NCBI GenBank assembly: GCA_032718475.1
Contig: JAUCBJ010007214.1
Span: forward strand, 62,001-126,000
Length of the DNA stretch: 64,000 nucleotides
Source: Nemertoderma westbladi
Lineage: Eukaryota > Xenacoelomorpha > Nemertodermatida > Nemertodermatidae
Direction: 5' to 3'
The position numbers and the translations under genes are program-made. Of this stretch, positions 21,877 to 32,130 are shown in pieces (positions within the stretch are counted from its first letter, which is position 1; the number at the start of each line of letters is the position of its first letter). The notes beneath the pieces were generated by a model that did not search any database, was not told the DNA's origin, and saw only the letters and a list, made by a program, of their open reading frames with translations.

Positions 21877-23604
21877 AGCTGGTATATGAGTTTATCAATA
21901 TTATAATTAATTATAATTAGGCTAGCGGGTGTTGCTGCCTACCCCTCACTGCCCCCGGACAGCGCAAGATCCTCAGCGCCGATGTACTGCTGTCGCTGTG
22001 CCTCTCACCAACGTAGTAGCTAAACAACGACAACAATAACCATCGCGAGTCACTTCACTGTCCGTCCCAAGGGTTTAGATTTACTTCAGGTTTTTACTGC
22101 AGAGGTAGGGCTACTTTCACAACTGCGACTCGCTACTGTAAACACATTTTAGTAGTAACATTCACCTATAAACGCACAAATTCCACACAACTGTCACAAA
22201 TTGTACACATTTGGGCCATTTGTCCGTTAGTCAAGTGCCTTCCAGAATGCCACGTTATTATTTTGTATCCTTGGATACTATCAGTGCGCTATTTATTCCG
22301 TATGCTATTCAATGAGGCAAGCTTTCTATTGTTCTTTTAACTCGCTTCTAATTCTAGCGTGGTTGTTGCTATGGTGACATTATGGAAAGCTAGCAGTAGA
22401 ATTAGGGTAATTCTCATGCATACAGATCTGGGATGCTATTTAATAGTAATTCTTTAATTGTCAATATTCCCCTTTATATATGATTTTATAAATTTTTATC
22501 GGCTATTGACTATATATTGGAGATTCTCGCACACTAATATACTTAATAGGGTGAATCTCTGCTCCCATGATCTATTAATTAATGGAATTTTGGGAATGTT
22601 ATAAATTGTATAAAACGACAATTTAGCAAATTCATGAGAGGATATGAATTTAAATTTATTCCCGTAAATTGTATTATTTAATATTAAAATAGACACAATT
22701 TTATTCCAGAGCATGTCTGGGGACTAGGATCCTTAATTCTAGGAAATTTGTCTTTTTAAGAGTATCGGTAAGTACTACAATATCTTAATCGACTAGAATT
22801 TTAAAGGATCGGAATTTTAACAGATTTTGGATTTCTAGATTTTCTTGGTTTACAAACTCCTTAGAGTTTATTTGTATGTATTTACTCTATTATAACATTT
22901 GTTTTTAATAGAATTTTACAAATATTAACTATGTAATATTTAAGATGGGCACCGATTTATTCCAGAACTTGTCTGGGGACATCATCCACTAATTTTAGAA
23001 TTTTGTCTTTCAAGTATATCGGTGGGTGCCGCAATATCTTAATCGACTAGAATTACAGATGGTCAAAGGGTTTAACAGATTTATTTTGTGTTTTACGCTA
23101 CTGTTAAAGGGACATCACGCTACTATATGCATTATTTAATATACGGTATGAGAGTAATATCGCAAGAAGCAATGTCAGTGAGAAGAGGCAAGTCGTTTCC
23201 AAGGTCTACCCAGAGCTTGGTTTAGCCGAGACACGAGGATCTGAACTTTGCATTCCTAATACTCTACTTACCAATAATACTTGAATATAGTAGGAGCTTT
23301 ATTGTACCTTAATAAGTACGGACATTTCATCTTACTGTAGTCACGTATTTATAATATGATACGGACAGTTAAGGAAAGAGAAGAGGAATCATTTCTCGCT
23401 GTTGCACTAAATATATAATATAAGTACTTAAGTAATAAACACGAATATATATTGCACTAATCTACTAAATAATCGCTATAATAACATTCTACTAAATAAA
23501 ATTAAAGAAAACAATTATAATAAAATTACATAATAATACATACATAAATATAAAATAATAAAAAAATATAAAATAATATAGTCACACACCCACTACAGAC
23601 GCTG
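21877..23604. other. Spacer between pol end and 3' gene of the minus-strand element
   Basis: No gene is seen. Two imperfect ~130 bp direct repeats, at about 22700-22840 and 22950-23085, share TTTATTCCAGA, GTCTGGGGAC, TTTGTCTTT and CAATATCTTAATCGACTAGA. The rest is AT-rich. The spacer corresponds in position and size to the repeat-rich spacer 30617-32130 of the plus-strand element. Confidence 0.5.
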
Positions 23605-23853
23605 TTACGTTGGGGAGTCCCTAGATGTTTGTTGGATTAGGGAGGTGGTCGTGGGAAGAGTATCTTGCCTTCCATAGTTTCCGGATAGTTCTCTGTCTCT
23701 TTCCAGTAAACATAAACGACCAACTGGGCAATTGAGTTGCTGCGTTTCGAATACAATTCCAGGTTTCTCAAAGTTACGTCGCATGACGACGATTTCTACC
23801 GATCGCACTAAACCATTATCGGAGATATGAGTTTCGATGATACGACCTGTCTG
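23605..23853 (-). pseudogene. BEL/Pao pol C-terminal fragment (DUF5641-like)
   Basis: On the minus strand, directly from the LTR border at 23853, the frame reads TGRIIETHISDNGLVRSVEIVV and later CPVGRLCLL, to a stop at 23605. G-R-(I/V)-x-E-x-x-x-x-(D/N)-G-(L/R)-V-R-S-V followed by (R/V)-x-(L)-C-L-L is the signature of the DUF5641 domain at the end of BEL/Pao polyproteins. The rest of this pol is gone; the LTR at 23854 cuts it off. It shows that the exonuclease-like pseudogene downstream belongs to a BEL-like element on the minus strand. Confidence 0.7.
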
Positions 23854-24391
23854 TGTTAGCTTATTCAATCCCGCCAACACCCCATAAAGTTGTAAGCCGA
23901 TAAGCAATATTGGGAGCCGCGAGATTGGGCAATTAACCAACTCGCGCCATCCCAATAAGAGTGGGAAGGAAGCACACAATAGAGGGTCAGGGGCCAAACC
24001 CCTAACCCAAGGAGAACAGGTGGAGTGAAGGGGAATACTCCACGGGGCGCCAACAAGGGTATCAACCAATCAGAGGGGGGAATGGCATCGATTGAGTAGC
24101 AATTAGGCCAACCGTGCAGTATAGCCACTTGGCAGTAATATTACCTATTCAGTTATCACAGTGCAGCAGTGCTAGCGTAGGGTACAGCCAATTAGTTTAG
24201 TTAGGGGATCACGGGACTTTAGTTACCGTATCCCGCCTTGTACACATTCACAATATCTATATCTTATAACTTCCTATTATACACCGAACTTCAGAACTCA
24301 GTCACTTTATTTCATCCTTATACACGGCGGGGACGCGTGGACTAAATTACCACAACCGGATAAATCGGGATCCCTCTTGGATCCCGTCACA
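23854..24391 (+). repeat. 5' LTR
   Basis: It is 538 bp, starts TGTTAGC and ends CCCGTCACA. It has a CCAAT-type box (AGCCAATTAG, ~24188) and, near the 3' end, an 8-bp perfect stem (CGGGATCC / GGATCCCG) with loop CTCTT. It carries the element's promoter and terminator functions by family rule. Confidence 0.9.
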
Positions 24392-24496
24392 GTAACTAAA
24401 TCGGTGCTGCTTCCCCAGCTAAACTCAGTAACTAAAGCCAGCTGCCGCCCTAGACAAACTCTATAAACACTAGCCACCGAAATCTGCAGAAGAGAG

Positions 24497-27400
24497 ATGA
24501 GCGATTCGGGCGAGACACCACCGCGGACCCCGGACGAAGACCTAACGATCCGCGAGGCCGCGACCAAACGATACAGGCCCACGACGCCGGAGCCATCGAT
24601 AGTGGGCGGACCGGAAGTCGAGGATGAGGGGGGCCTGGAGCTCGAAGCCGAGCCAAGAGAAAGGGAGAGCGAGAAGGAGGGAGAAAGGGCGGAGTCGACA
24701 CGGGACGGAGAAAGGCGCGCCGATGTCGCCGGCCAGCTACCGGCCGAGGGCGACGAGCGGCCCACCGAAACGGTGACGGTGGGGCCGACGGTGCGACGCC
24801 GGACGCGAAGAGACGGAACAAAGATCGGTACCGATGTCGCCGGCCAGCTACAGGCCGAGGGCGACGGACGGCCCACCGGAACGGCGACGGTGGAGCCGCC
24901 GGTACGACGTCGAACCCGGAGGGAGAGGGGAGAAGTCGGCGACGAGGACGTCGGGGTTTCTGAGCGACTCCGACGCGCTTACATCGCAACCCGGAGGATA
25001 CTAAACGATGCCAAGAAGAAAGGGGCGAAGGTGGACGAGGTGAGACTGAGGAAGCGACTAGGTGAGTCGGATAAACACTTTAGTTATCTAATACACTTTG
25101 AGCAGAGAGAGCTAGCCGAAACGAGGGCACATGAGATTGCCGTGGAACTATTGGAACTGTGGGAGCGTGGGGGTATGGAACCTAGTGTAGGGCCAGTGTA
25201 CATAGGGCCATACTCGGTCGATGCCCGGGGAATAAAACCGGTGGGTTGGAGGGGACTCGAAGGGGGCGAATCCGAGGTTAACTCCGAGGATTCGGCCTCG
25301 TCGGTCGGAGAAAGTTCCGGGAAGCGGGGGAGAGCCAGTGGGTCGGGAAGGCGGAGGGAATCCGTTACAACCGATAAGTCTGCTACATCCTCCGTAAAAG
25401 AAAGACGGGTGAGAGAGATAGAGGCCAGACACCGTCTCAATCTAGCGGTGGAAGCTAATAGAGAAGTAGGTAGACGGCTAGAGGAGGGGAGAGTGATGCT
25501 AGAGAGGGAAGCGGTGTCGATTAAAGAGTTAAGGGAAAGGGGCGAAAGGGCCGCGAGGAACCTTAGGGAGTATGACGAGATGGAGTTGAGGGAAGAGAGG
25601 GAACGCGAGGCGGAACGCGAGAAACGCGAGGCGGAACGCAGGGAGCGTGAGGCGAGAGAGGAAAGTGAACGCAGGGAGCGTGAGGCGAGAGAGGAAAGTG
25701 AACGCAGGGAGCGTGAGGCGAGAGAGGAAAGTGAACGCAAAGAGCGTAAGGCGAGAAGAAGAGAGGGGATTGTGAGAGAGATGGAATTGGTCGAGCAGAG
25801 AGAACGGGAGTCTAGCGAGAAAGTAACAAGAGAGGAGAGTGGCCGAATAGAGTTAGAGAAACGGCGAGAGAAACTCCTAGAGTATACAGCTGTACACGCG
25901 CGCGATTTGGAACGGGCGCGGGCAGGAGTGTCTGAAAGCGGGGCCGGCTCGAGTATTTTTGAGGAGCCGAGGGCCGTAGATACATTTATTAATGCCCCAC
26001 TGACAGGGACCGCACGACAGACCCAAAACTGGTGTGACCGTACGGGCGGGGGGGGTAATAATAATGATGGTACAGTAGGCGTTGTTAATATTGATAATAC
26101 CGTATGGGACAACACTAATCAAACCTTTATTGCAGGAAATACTTTACCTAGTGGTAGTAATTTAAATTTAAATCAGAACAATCCTAGTGTTAATGTAGGA
26201 GATAATTCTAATATTGATGTAGTTACGCAAAATAATTCAAATAATCAAAATAATAATCCAAATTCGAGCCTACAAAATAATTTAAATAACGCGATCACGC
26301 AAAATAATTCGAATAATTTAAATAATGACCTAAATCCGAATTTACAAAATAATTCGGATAACGTGGCCGCCCAGAGTAATACAAACGATTTTGTTTTGGG
26401 CGAGCAAATTAATTCCGTTTCCAATATGGGTGTTATTAGTGTAGACACGTCGGGCCTACGTAACCAGGGAGCAGAGGGCCTGGTAGGCCACGTAGTTAGT
26501 AGACAGGGAGCAGAGGGCCTGGTAGGCCACGTAGTTAGTAGACAGGGAGCAGAGGGCCTGGTAGGCCACGTAGTTAGTAGACAGGGGGCAGAGGGCCTGG
26601 TAGGCCACGTAGTTAGTAGACAGGGAGCAGAGGGCCTGGTAGGCCACGTAGTTAGTAGACAGGGAGCAGAGGGCCTGGTAGGCCACGTAGTTAGTAGACA
26701 GGGGGCAGAGGGCCTGGTAGGCCGCGTAGTTAGTAGACAGGGGGCAGAGGGCCTGGTAGGCCGCGTAGTTGGTAGGCAGGGAGTAGAGGGCCTGGAAGGC
26801 CACGCAATAGCAGAGGGAGAGGCGGGGGTGAATAGACCCGACTGCGGTAGGGTTGATGTGTCGACTAGAGAGACATATAGTAGCGGGGCGAGAGGTAGCG
26901 AAGTTAGATGTAGCGAGTGGGGGGGGGCTACGAGCACCCCACAACAGAAAGTTAGCGGCGAGAGGGGGGGGGCAGAGAGTGTCCCACAGCCGTCAGCGGA
27001 CAATGCGAGGGCCGAACAAGGTAAACCGCAACAACCGGCGACGGAAAGTAATAGGGGGATTGCGAGTATCCCCAGCGACGTGCGATCGAGCAGAGAAAGA
27101 CAGGTTGACGTCGCGAGAGGGCAGACGGAGCGTCGAGCCCGATCAGAGGAGGAAAGAAGAACAGTGGGGTTTAACCGGGAGGTCGACGAGAGATCTCGTG
27201 AGCGGGAATATTCCACTGATAGGAGAAGAGAGGAAGAGAGTAGTAGAAGTATCGCCGCAAACGATAGAAGAGCGAGGACGGACAGCGAGCCGTCGGTAGT
27301 CGAGATGAGAACGGAGAGTCAGTGGGGTCGGACTCCGGGAGATTGCCGTCGCCCCGGAGGGATGCGATCCGGTGAGACGCATTACACGCCGAGAGAGGGG

Positions 27401-27850
27401 TACGCGATGTACCGGTACGAAGATGAAAACAGTGGAGAGGGGGGTCGAAGAGAAACTTTCCGACGGAATATACCTACCGATCGAGAATACGGTAGCCGCG
27501 GGGAGGATTATTCGAGAAGAATAAACTTCGATCCCGAGCAACACATGCAGACTGTAGGGCATACTGTAGGTCTTACTGCACATACCGTAGGCCATACTGA
27601 GAGAGGCAATGTAGGCGATAGGATAGCGCGGACAACGGGATTAAACCCGGAAGTCGCGGAATACATACCGGCGAGTAGGCCAGAAGCTGATAGGCCTATA
27701 CCGGTACCAGCACAGCAGTATGACTACAGCATGCAGGGACATAACATATACCCAGGGGAGGGGGGAATTATTGCGGATAGGTGTATGGGCCCCAACATAT
27801 TAACATCAACCCCAGTACCAGACATACCGGTGGGGGGGGGGACAGGGTGA
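24497..27850 (+). CDS. Gag N-terminal region, 1117 codons, highly repetitive
   Basis: ATG at 24497, 105 bases after the LTR. There is no recognisable fold in the first half. A ~40-residue duplication (DVAGQL-AEGD... twice) lies at residues ~75-145. An Arg/Glu-rich coiled-coil stretch at ~354-461 includes 13-residue EREAREESERRER repeats. An Asn-rich low-complexity stretch spans ~518-634. Nine copies of a 39-bp unit encoding QGAEGLVGHVVSR lie at ~655-768 (26461-26810), then HTVG repeats at ~1020. The frame ends at TGA 27848-27850, just after a ten-G run (27832-27841). The +1 frame downstream is open and continues into the DUF1759-like part, so Gag probably was one protein and the G-run marks a slippage, mutation or assembly indel. 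Long antisense Pro/Ser-rich frames are shadows. Confidence 0.7.
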   Translation: MSDSGETPPRTPDEDLTIREAATKRYRPTTPEPSIVGGPEVEDEGGLELEAEPRERESEKEGERAESTRDGERRADVAGQLPAEGDERPTETVTVGPTVRRRTRRDGTKIGTDVAGQLQAEGDGRPTGTATVEPPVRRRTRRERGEVGDEDVGVSERLRRAYIATRRILNDAKKKGAKVDEVRLRKRLGESDKHFSYLIHFEQRELAETRAHEIAVELLELWERGGMEPSVGPVYIGPYSVDARGIKPVGWRGLEGGESEVNSEDSASSVGESSGKRGRASGSGRRRESVTTDKSATSSVKERRVREIEARHRLNLAVEANREVGRRLEEGRVMLEREAVSIKELRERGERAARNLREYDEMELREEREREAEREKREAERREREAREESERREREAREESERREREAREESERKERKARRREGIVREMELVEQRERESSEKVTREESGRIELEKRREKLLEYTAVHARDLERARAGVSESGAGSSIFEEPRAVDTFINAPLTGTARQTQNWCDRTGGGGNNNDGTVGVVNIDNTVWDNTNQTFIAGNTLPSGSNLNLNQNNPSVNVGDNSNIDVVTQNNSNNQNNNPNSSLQNNLNNAITQNNSNNLNNDLNPNLQNNSDNVAAQSNTNDFVLGEQINSVSNMGVISVDTSGLRNQGAEGLVGHVVSRQGAEGLVGHVVSRQGAEGLVGHVVSRQGAEGLVGHVVSRQGAEGLVGHVVSRQGAEGLVGHVVSRQGAEGLVGRVVSRQGAEGLVGRVVGRQGVEGLEGHAIAEGEAGVNRPDCGRVDVSTRETYSSGARGSEVRCSEWGGATSTPQQKVSGERGGAESVPQPSADNARAEQGKPQQPATESNRGIASIPSDVRSSRERQVDVARGQTERRARSEEERRTVGFNREVDERSREREYSTDRRREEESSRSIAANDRRARTDSEPSVVEMRTESQWGRTPGDCRRPGGMRSGETHYTPREGYAMYRYEDENSGEGGRRETFRRNIPTDREYGSRGEDYSRRINFDPEQHMQTVGHTVGLTAHTVGHTERGNVGDRIARTTGLNPEVAEYIPASRPEADRPIPVPAQQYDYSMQGHNIYPGEGGIIADRCMGPNILTSTPVPDIPVGGGTG

Positions 27851-28890
27851 CATTCCCCCATCACAATATCAACAATATACCCCGACAGGAACAAGAACAA
27901 CGAGACCCCTAGATGAAAACAGGTCGTGTGATACAGACATATGGAGGGGGCCGCTACCCCCGATGACATATCCGAGTCAGAGAAGATCAAGAAATAGGAC
28001 GGACGAACCGCACCAGACAGGGGAAACTATACAGCACCCGTCGAATCCATTGGAAGCGCAGGCAATGGGGATGGCCACGTTGATCGATGCGTTGAAGACA
28101 AGGATCGAACTACCACCCGTGGAACCATTCAAATTCGATGGGAGTAGGCCGGAAGAATACTTACAGTTTCGGCGAATGTATAGTAACGAAATACTAACAA
28201 AAAACTTGACGCAGGCGGAGTGCCTAAAGTATCTACAAGTGTACACGGGAGGCCCAGCATACGATATCGTGAGGCAATACCAAGGGAATAGAGGGCGGCT
28301 TCACGACAGCATGGCGGGCACTGGATAGGGAATACGGGCACCCGGCCAAGATCATCAGGCAAACGCTGAGAGGCATAACATCGGGTGGCCTACAGGATAA
28401 TCCCGTTAGCATTAAGACGTTTGCTAACAAAGTCGAGAAGGCGCTGATCGTGCTGAAGACGCTAGACGCGCCATACGAGCTCAACGCGTCCAATAACATC
28501 ACCACGATAGCGCAGGCACTACCGAGCTGGCTGCGCAACAAATGGAGGAAGATCGCTTTCTCCACCCGAGACAAGAAGGGTGCGGAACCAGGTTTAGAAG
28601 AAATGTCAAACTTCTTAAATTACGAGGCTGAACTAATAACGGACCCAGTCTATAGTGAAGATAGCCTGGGAAAGGGACCAAAGACAGATCACTACAGGCC
28701 CAAACCAGAGCACAATACATCGAACGCGTTACCGAGACTCAGGCAATCATTGCCATATGCAGCGACGCAGGGGACTGCAAGTCCACAGGCAAGCGAAGAT
28801 AAGACAACATCAAGGGACGGACAGGGGAACAATAACAACATGAATAAACATAACCCCAGTACGTCCAGTAGGCTCAAACCCAGTCAATAA
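27851..28890 (+). pseudogene. Gag core, DUF1759-like, with frameshifts
   Basis: The open frame from the G-run runs through LPPVEPFKFDGSRPEEYLQF and AECLKYLQVYTGGPAYDIV, the conserved core of BEL/Pao Gag (DUF1759: a folded domain that builds the particle). The frame shifts at about 28290, before a TTAWRALDREYGHPAKI block, and stops at 28888-28890; another shift at about 28840-28890 is needed to reach the zinc-knuckle/protease frame. In many BEL elements these parts form one continuous polyprotein. Indels near homopolymers suggest either recent decay or sequence error. Confidence 0.65.
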
Positions 28891-28897
28891 GAATAGT

Positions 28898-30439
28898 AGG
28901 GACTTTGGTACGAATATAACTGCGATACGCAACGCATTGTATAAAGAGGGCTACGACCCAAAGAGCAAATGCCAGTTACACGCAAATGCGCTTCATAAAA
29001 CCATGAACTGCAGGTACTGGCAGGCGCTACCGAGGCAAGATCAGATAGATTACGCGTCGAGCAATAAAATCTGCTCGCGATGTGTAAAGAGTGGACACAA
29101 GGCCAGGGAATGCCAAGAGAAGCCGGTCAAGTTTGGCCAAAGGAGAGGCCAGACGATGGCAACGAGCACAGTAGGGGCGAAGAAGAGAGGAACAGTGCTA
29201 CTTGGAGTAGTACCAGTACGAGTGATCGGGGAAGGCAATCGATCAGTAACAACACTAATGCTGGTTGATAGTGGAGCTGCCTTCACACTAGTTGAGGAAT
29301 GGATAGCCGAAGAAATTGGGTTGAGAACGAGGCCAAGCAGGATGGCGGTGACAACCATCTCTAGCAAGGACGAGGTCCTAGAGATGAGGACAGGACGGTG
29401 CGCAATTGCAGCAGTGGCACCAGGATGCGATTATGGGGCGACCATTGACCCCATCCAAGTAATAGAGTCAATTAACATCAATGCCAGGCGGCCAACCAAC
29501 ATCGAGGTCGAGCAATACAAATTCCTGGACAACATTGACTTCTCAATCCCAGACGTGGACGTTAGGAAGGTATCCATCATAGTAGGCATGGACTGCCCAA
29601 CGGCCCACGAGAGAATGCAGACGGTCTTCGGCGAAGACAAGCAGAGCGACCCGGTGGCCATATTAACACCATTCGGGTGGACACTGACAGGCCCAATTAA
29701 GAGTAATATACCATTCCATGTGTCCGAGAGTTCAGGATGCATGGTGCCAGGAACTGACGAGATAGAGGAGAGGCCAGAGATGGGCGATAGTGGTAGACAG
29801 CTAGAAGTAGAAGCAACACCAAGAGAGTGGGCGGAGGAGAATGGTATGGATGCAGAAGATCTAGAGACGATGGGTTGGAATAAGGGTCCCAGCAAGTATC
29901 GGTATGGAGATGGGGAGGAGCGGACGGTGGAGTGCCGGGAGGACAAACCGGAGAAGTGCCCGGTGGAGTGTCCAGAGGAGCGCCCGGAAGAGACGCCGGT
30001 CCGGTTGAGAGGCATACCGACAAGGGGGAAGCCGAGTAAGAATACAAGATGGAAAGGGAGAAGATGTGAGACGATCAGACCAGGGGCAGAGAAGCCCATG
30101 AATAAACATATGGTGGACAAAGGAGGCGGGAGAGTAGGAGGCGTGCTGCGTACGCACGCGAAACTGACAGAGTGCGAGGGGGCATTACATGGGCAGGCAT
30201 CGTGTATACCGAAGGACGAACGGGGGTCGTTGAAGCCTTTAATGCCAGCACACATATTAAGGGGGAGGCCAGCAGAGGTGGCATCTAAGATTAAGGAGAA
30301 GAACAGGGGCGGCATTATACCGCCGGATGACACGTTGAAGGGTGGCACTTTGCCGCCAAGGGACGACCACGAGATCAGAAACATAAATAGAAGACAGCAT
30401 TTACAATTAAAAAAAAAAAAAAACCACCTATCGAATTGA
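28898..30439 (+). CDS. Gag zinc knuckle, aspartic protease (DUF1758-like), pol junction
   Basis: The visible start codon is not a real start; the frame is entered from upstream Gag. Cysteine/histidine motifs CQLHANALHKTMNC and CSRCVKSGHKAREC (residues ~12-60 counted from 28937) are the BEL-type knuckles that bind RNA. The protease active site is VDSGAAFTLV (Asp111), followed by VGMDCP and ILTPFGWTLTGPI, the DUF1758/peptidase A pattern. It cleaves the polyprotein. After ~residue 260 the sequence becomes charged and repetitive, then PAHILRGRP appears (a DUF5641-start-like motif). RT, RNase H and integrase core are therefore lost by internal deletion. It ends at 30437-30439, just after a 14-A run. 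Confidence 0.75.
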   Translation, partial: RDFGTNITAIRNALYKEGYDPKSKCQLHANALHKTMNCRYWQALPRQDQIDYASSNKICSRCVKSGHKARECQEKPVKFGQRRGQTMATSTVGAKKRGTVLLGVVPVRVIGEGNRSVTTLMLVDSGAAFTLVEEWIAEEIGLRTRPSRMAVTTISSKDEVLEMRTGRCAIAAVAPGCDYGATIDPIQVIESININARRPTNIEVEQYKFLDNIDFSIPDVDVRKVSIIVGMDCPTAHERMQTVFGEDKQSDPVAILTPFGWTLTGPIKSNIPFHVSESSGCMVPGTDEIEERPEMGDSGRQLEVEATPREWAEENGMDAEDLETMGWNKGPSKYRYGDGEERTVECREDKPEKCPVECPEERPEETPVRLRGIPTRGKPSKNTRWKGRRCETIRPGAEKPMNKHMVDKGGGRVGGVLRTHAKLTECEGALHGQASCIPKDERGSLKPLMPAHILRGRPAEVASKIKEKNRGGIIPPDDTLKGGTLPPRDDHEIRNINRRQHLQLKKKKNHLSN

Positions 30440-30616
30440 CAAGGAGAGCGGAGCGAAGAATTAGAGAACCTATAGGGGGGCAGTGGGAGAGTTGCCTGCT
30501 GGAGGAATCACCCCTTGGGTCGCTGAGTGTCCAACAGGTTGGACTGGGATGGAAGAGTTAGATCCGTAAAAGGTGCGGGCAGAGGTGTTACCTGTCTTCT
30601 AGAAGGGGCACCTTAA
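30440..30616 (+). pseudogene. Pol C-terminus remnant (DUF5641-like)
   Basis: A frame change at the A-run gives an open reading of PIELTRRAERRIREP; then, in another frame, LDWDGRVRSVKGAGRG and CLLEGAP to a TAA at about 30616. DGRVRSV followed by a C-L-L block is the DUF5641 ending, as in the minus-strand fragment at 23605-23853. This marks the 3' border of pol and shows that the following gene lies outside pol. Confidence 0.55.
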
Positions 30617-32130
30617 AGCGGAGTTAGAGTGAAGTTTAGTCGTCCAAATTTTGGACTGAGGGGGGTGGGATTGAGGGCGAGACGCCCTTCCCACAAAAAT
30701 AAAAATAAAATAAAATAAAAATAATAGTACATAGTAGGCAGAAATTAGCTAAGAGGTACGTAGTACCTAGTTAGAGTTAGAGTTAGTAGGTACGTAGTAC
30801 CGATAGAGTTAGAGTTACTAGGTACGTAGTACCAATAGCTAGTTAGAGTTGGAGGGTACGTAGTACCGATAGTTAGAGAGTTAGTAGGTACGTAGTACCT
30901 AGTTAGAGTTAGAGTTAGAGGGTACGTAATGCCTAGTTAGAGTTAGAGCTAGAGGGTAGGTAGTACCGATAGAGTTAGAGTTACCAGGTACGTAGTACCA
31001 ATAGTTAGTTAGAGTTCGAGGGTACGTAGTACCGATAGTTAGAGAGTTAATAGGTACGTAGTACCTAGTTAGAGTTAGTTAGTTAACTAGGTACGTAGTA
31101 CCTAGTTAGAGTTAGAGAGTTAGTAGGTACGTAGTACCTAGTTAGAGTTAGAGAGTTAGTAGGTACGTAGTACCTAGTTAGAGTTAGAGTTAGTAGGTAC
31201 GTAGTACCGATAGAGTTAGAGTTACTAGGTACGTAGTACCAATAGCTAGTTAGAGTTGGAGGGTACGTAGTACCGATAGTTAGAGAGTTAGTAGGTACGT
31301 AGTACCTAGTTAGAGTTAGAGTTAGAGGGTACGTAATGCCTAGTTAGAGTTAGAGCTAGAGGGTAGGTAGTACCTAGTTAGAGTTAGAGAGTTAATAGGT
31401 ACGTAGTACCTAGTTAGAGTTAGAGAGTTAGTAGGTACGTAGTACCTAGTTAGAGTTAGAGAGTTAGTAGGTACGTAGTACCTAGTTAGAGTTAGAGTTA
31501 GAGGGTACGTAATGCCTAGTTAGAGTTAGAGTTAAAGGGTAGGTAGTACCGATAGAGTTAGAGTTAGTAGGTACGTGGTACCTAGTCAGAGTTAGAGTTA
31601 GTAGGTACGTAGTACCATTAGTTAGAGAGAGAGAGTAAGAGGTAAAAGGGGTAAAAATAGGATATAGATATTAGATAGCAGTAAGTAGAGTTAGTAGCGA
31701 GAGGGGGGCATATGAGTGCAGCTGGATAAATCGTGTGGCCACACGACGCATACTGCTGTACTGCATAGGCCCACTGAGTAGGCCAGAATATGGATCAGAG
31801 AGAGAATAGAATAAATCCATAGGCAGTAGTAAGTAGTAGGACAGTAGAATCAAAGCAAAATAAATAAATAAATAGAATAGGGCTAAAAATCGAAAATAGT
31901 GGTAACACAAGGAAAGTCGTTCTAGAACATAATAAAAGTAACGGACGGAAATTGTAAATTAGGCTGATTTACTAGCTCCGAAATTAATTAGGTTAAATTA
32001 AGCTTGAAAGGCGCAGTTAAGTAGAAAAGTAGGCCATTATCGAACTGTAGGAAACATCTCAATACATCACTCATCTGTATTGCGCCTTGGTAAGGCACCA
32101 CCCTACAGGTGAGCGAGTGTAGTGTTCGGA
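30617..32130 (+). repeat. Inter-ORF spacer with GGTACGTAGTACC tandem repeats
   Basis: From 30735 to 31620, about two dozen copies of a near-palindromic GGTACGTAGTACC alternate with TTAGAG/AGTTAGAG runs in 30-40 bp steps; longer blocks are themselves duplicated (30740-30990 resembles 31170-31380). The rest to 32130 is noncoding. A CACCACCCTACAG/GTGAGCG sequence at 32096-32115 could act as splice acceptor (or donor) in front of the 3' ORF. Confidence 0.75.

Noticed and set aside
24381-24420. tRNA primer-binding site after the 5' LTR
   Set aside because: No TGG-starting stretch complementary to a tRNA 3' end follows the LTR; the TGGATCCCGTCACA segment lies inside both LTRs.
26245-27216. Long minus-strand Pro/Ser/Thr-rich ORFs opposite Gag (also 25084-26115, 26456-26944, 24307-24989)
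   Set aside because: Antisense shadows of the GC-rich repetitive Gag; no family features.
29431-30384. 317-codon minus-strand ORF opposite the protease
   Set aside because: Shadow of the protease frame, which has a clear aspartic protease signature.
30735-31620. Telomere-like repeats (TTAGAG)
   Set aside because: The TTAGGG motif is absent and the TTAGAG runs are short and interrupted by GGTACGTAGTACC.
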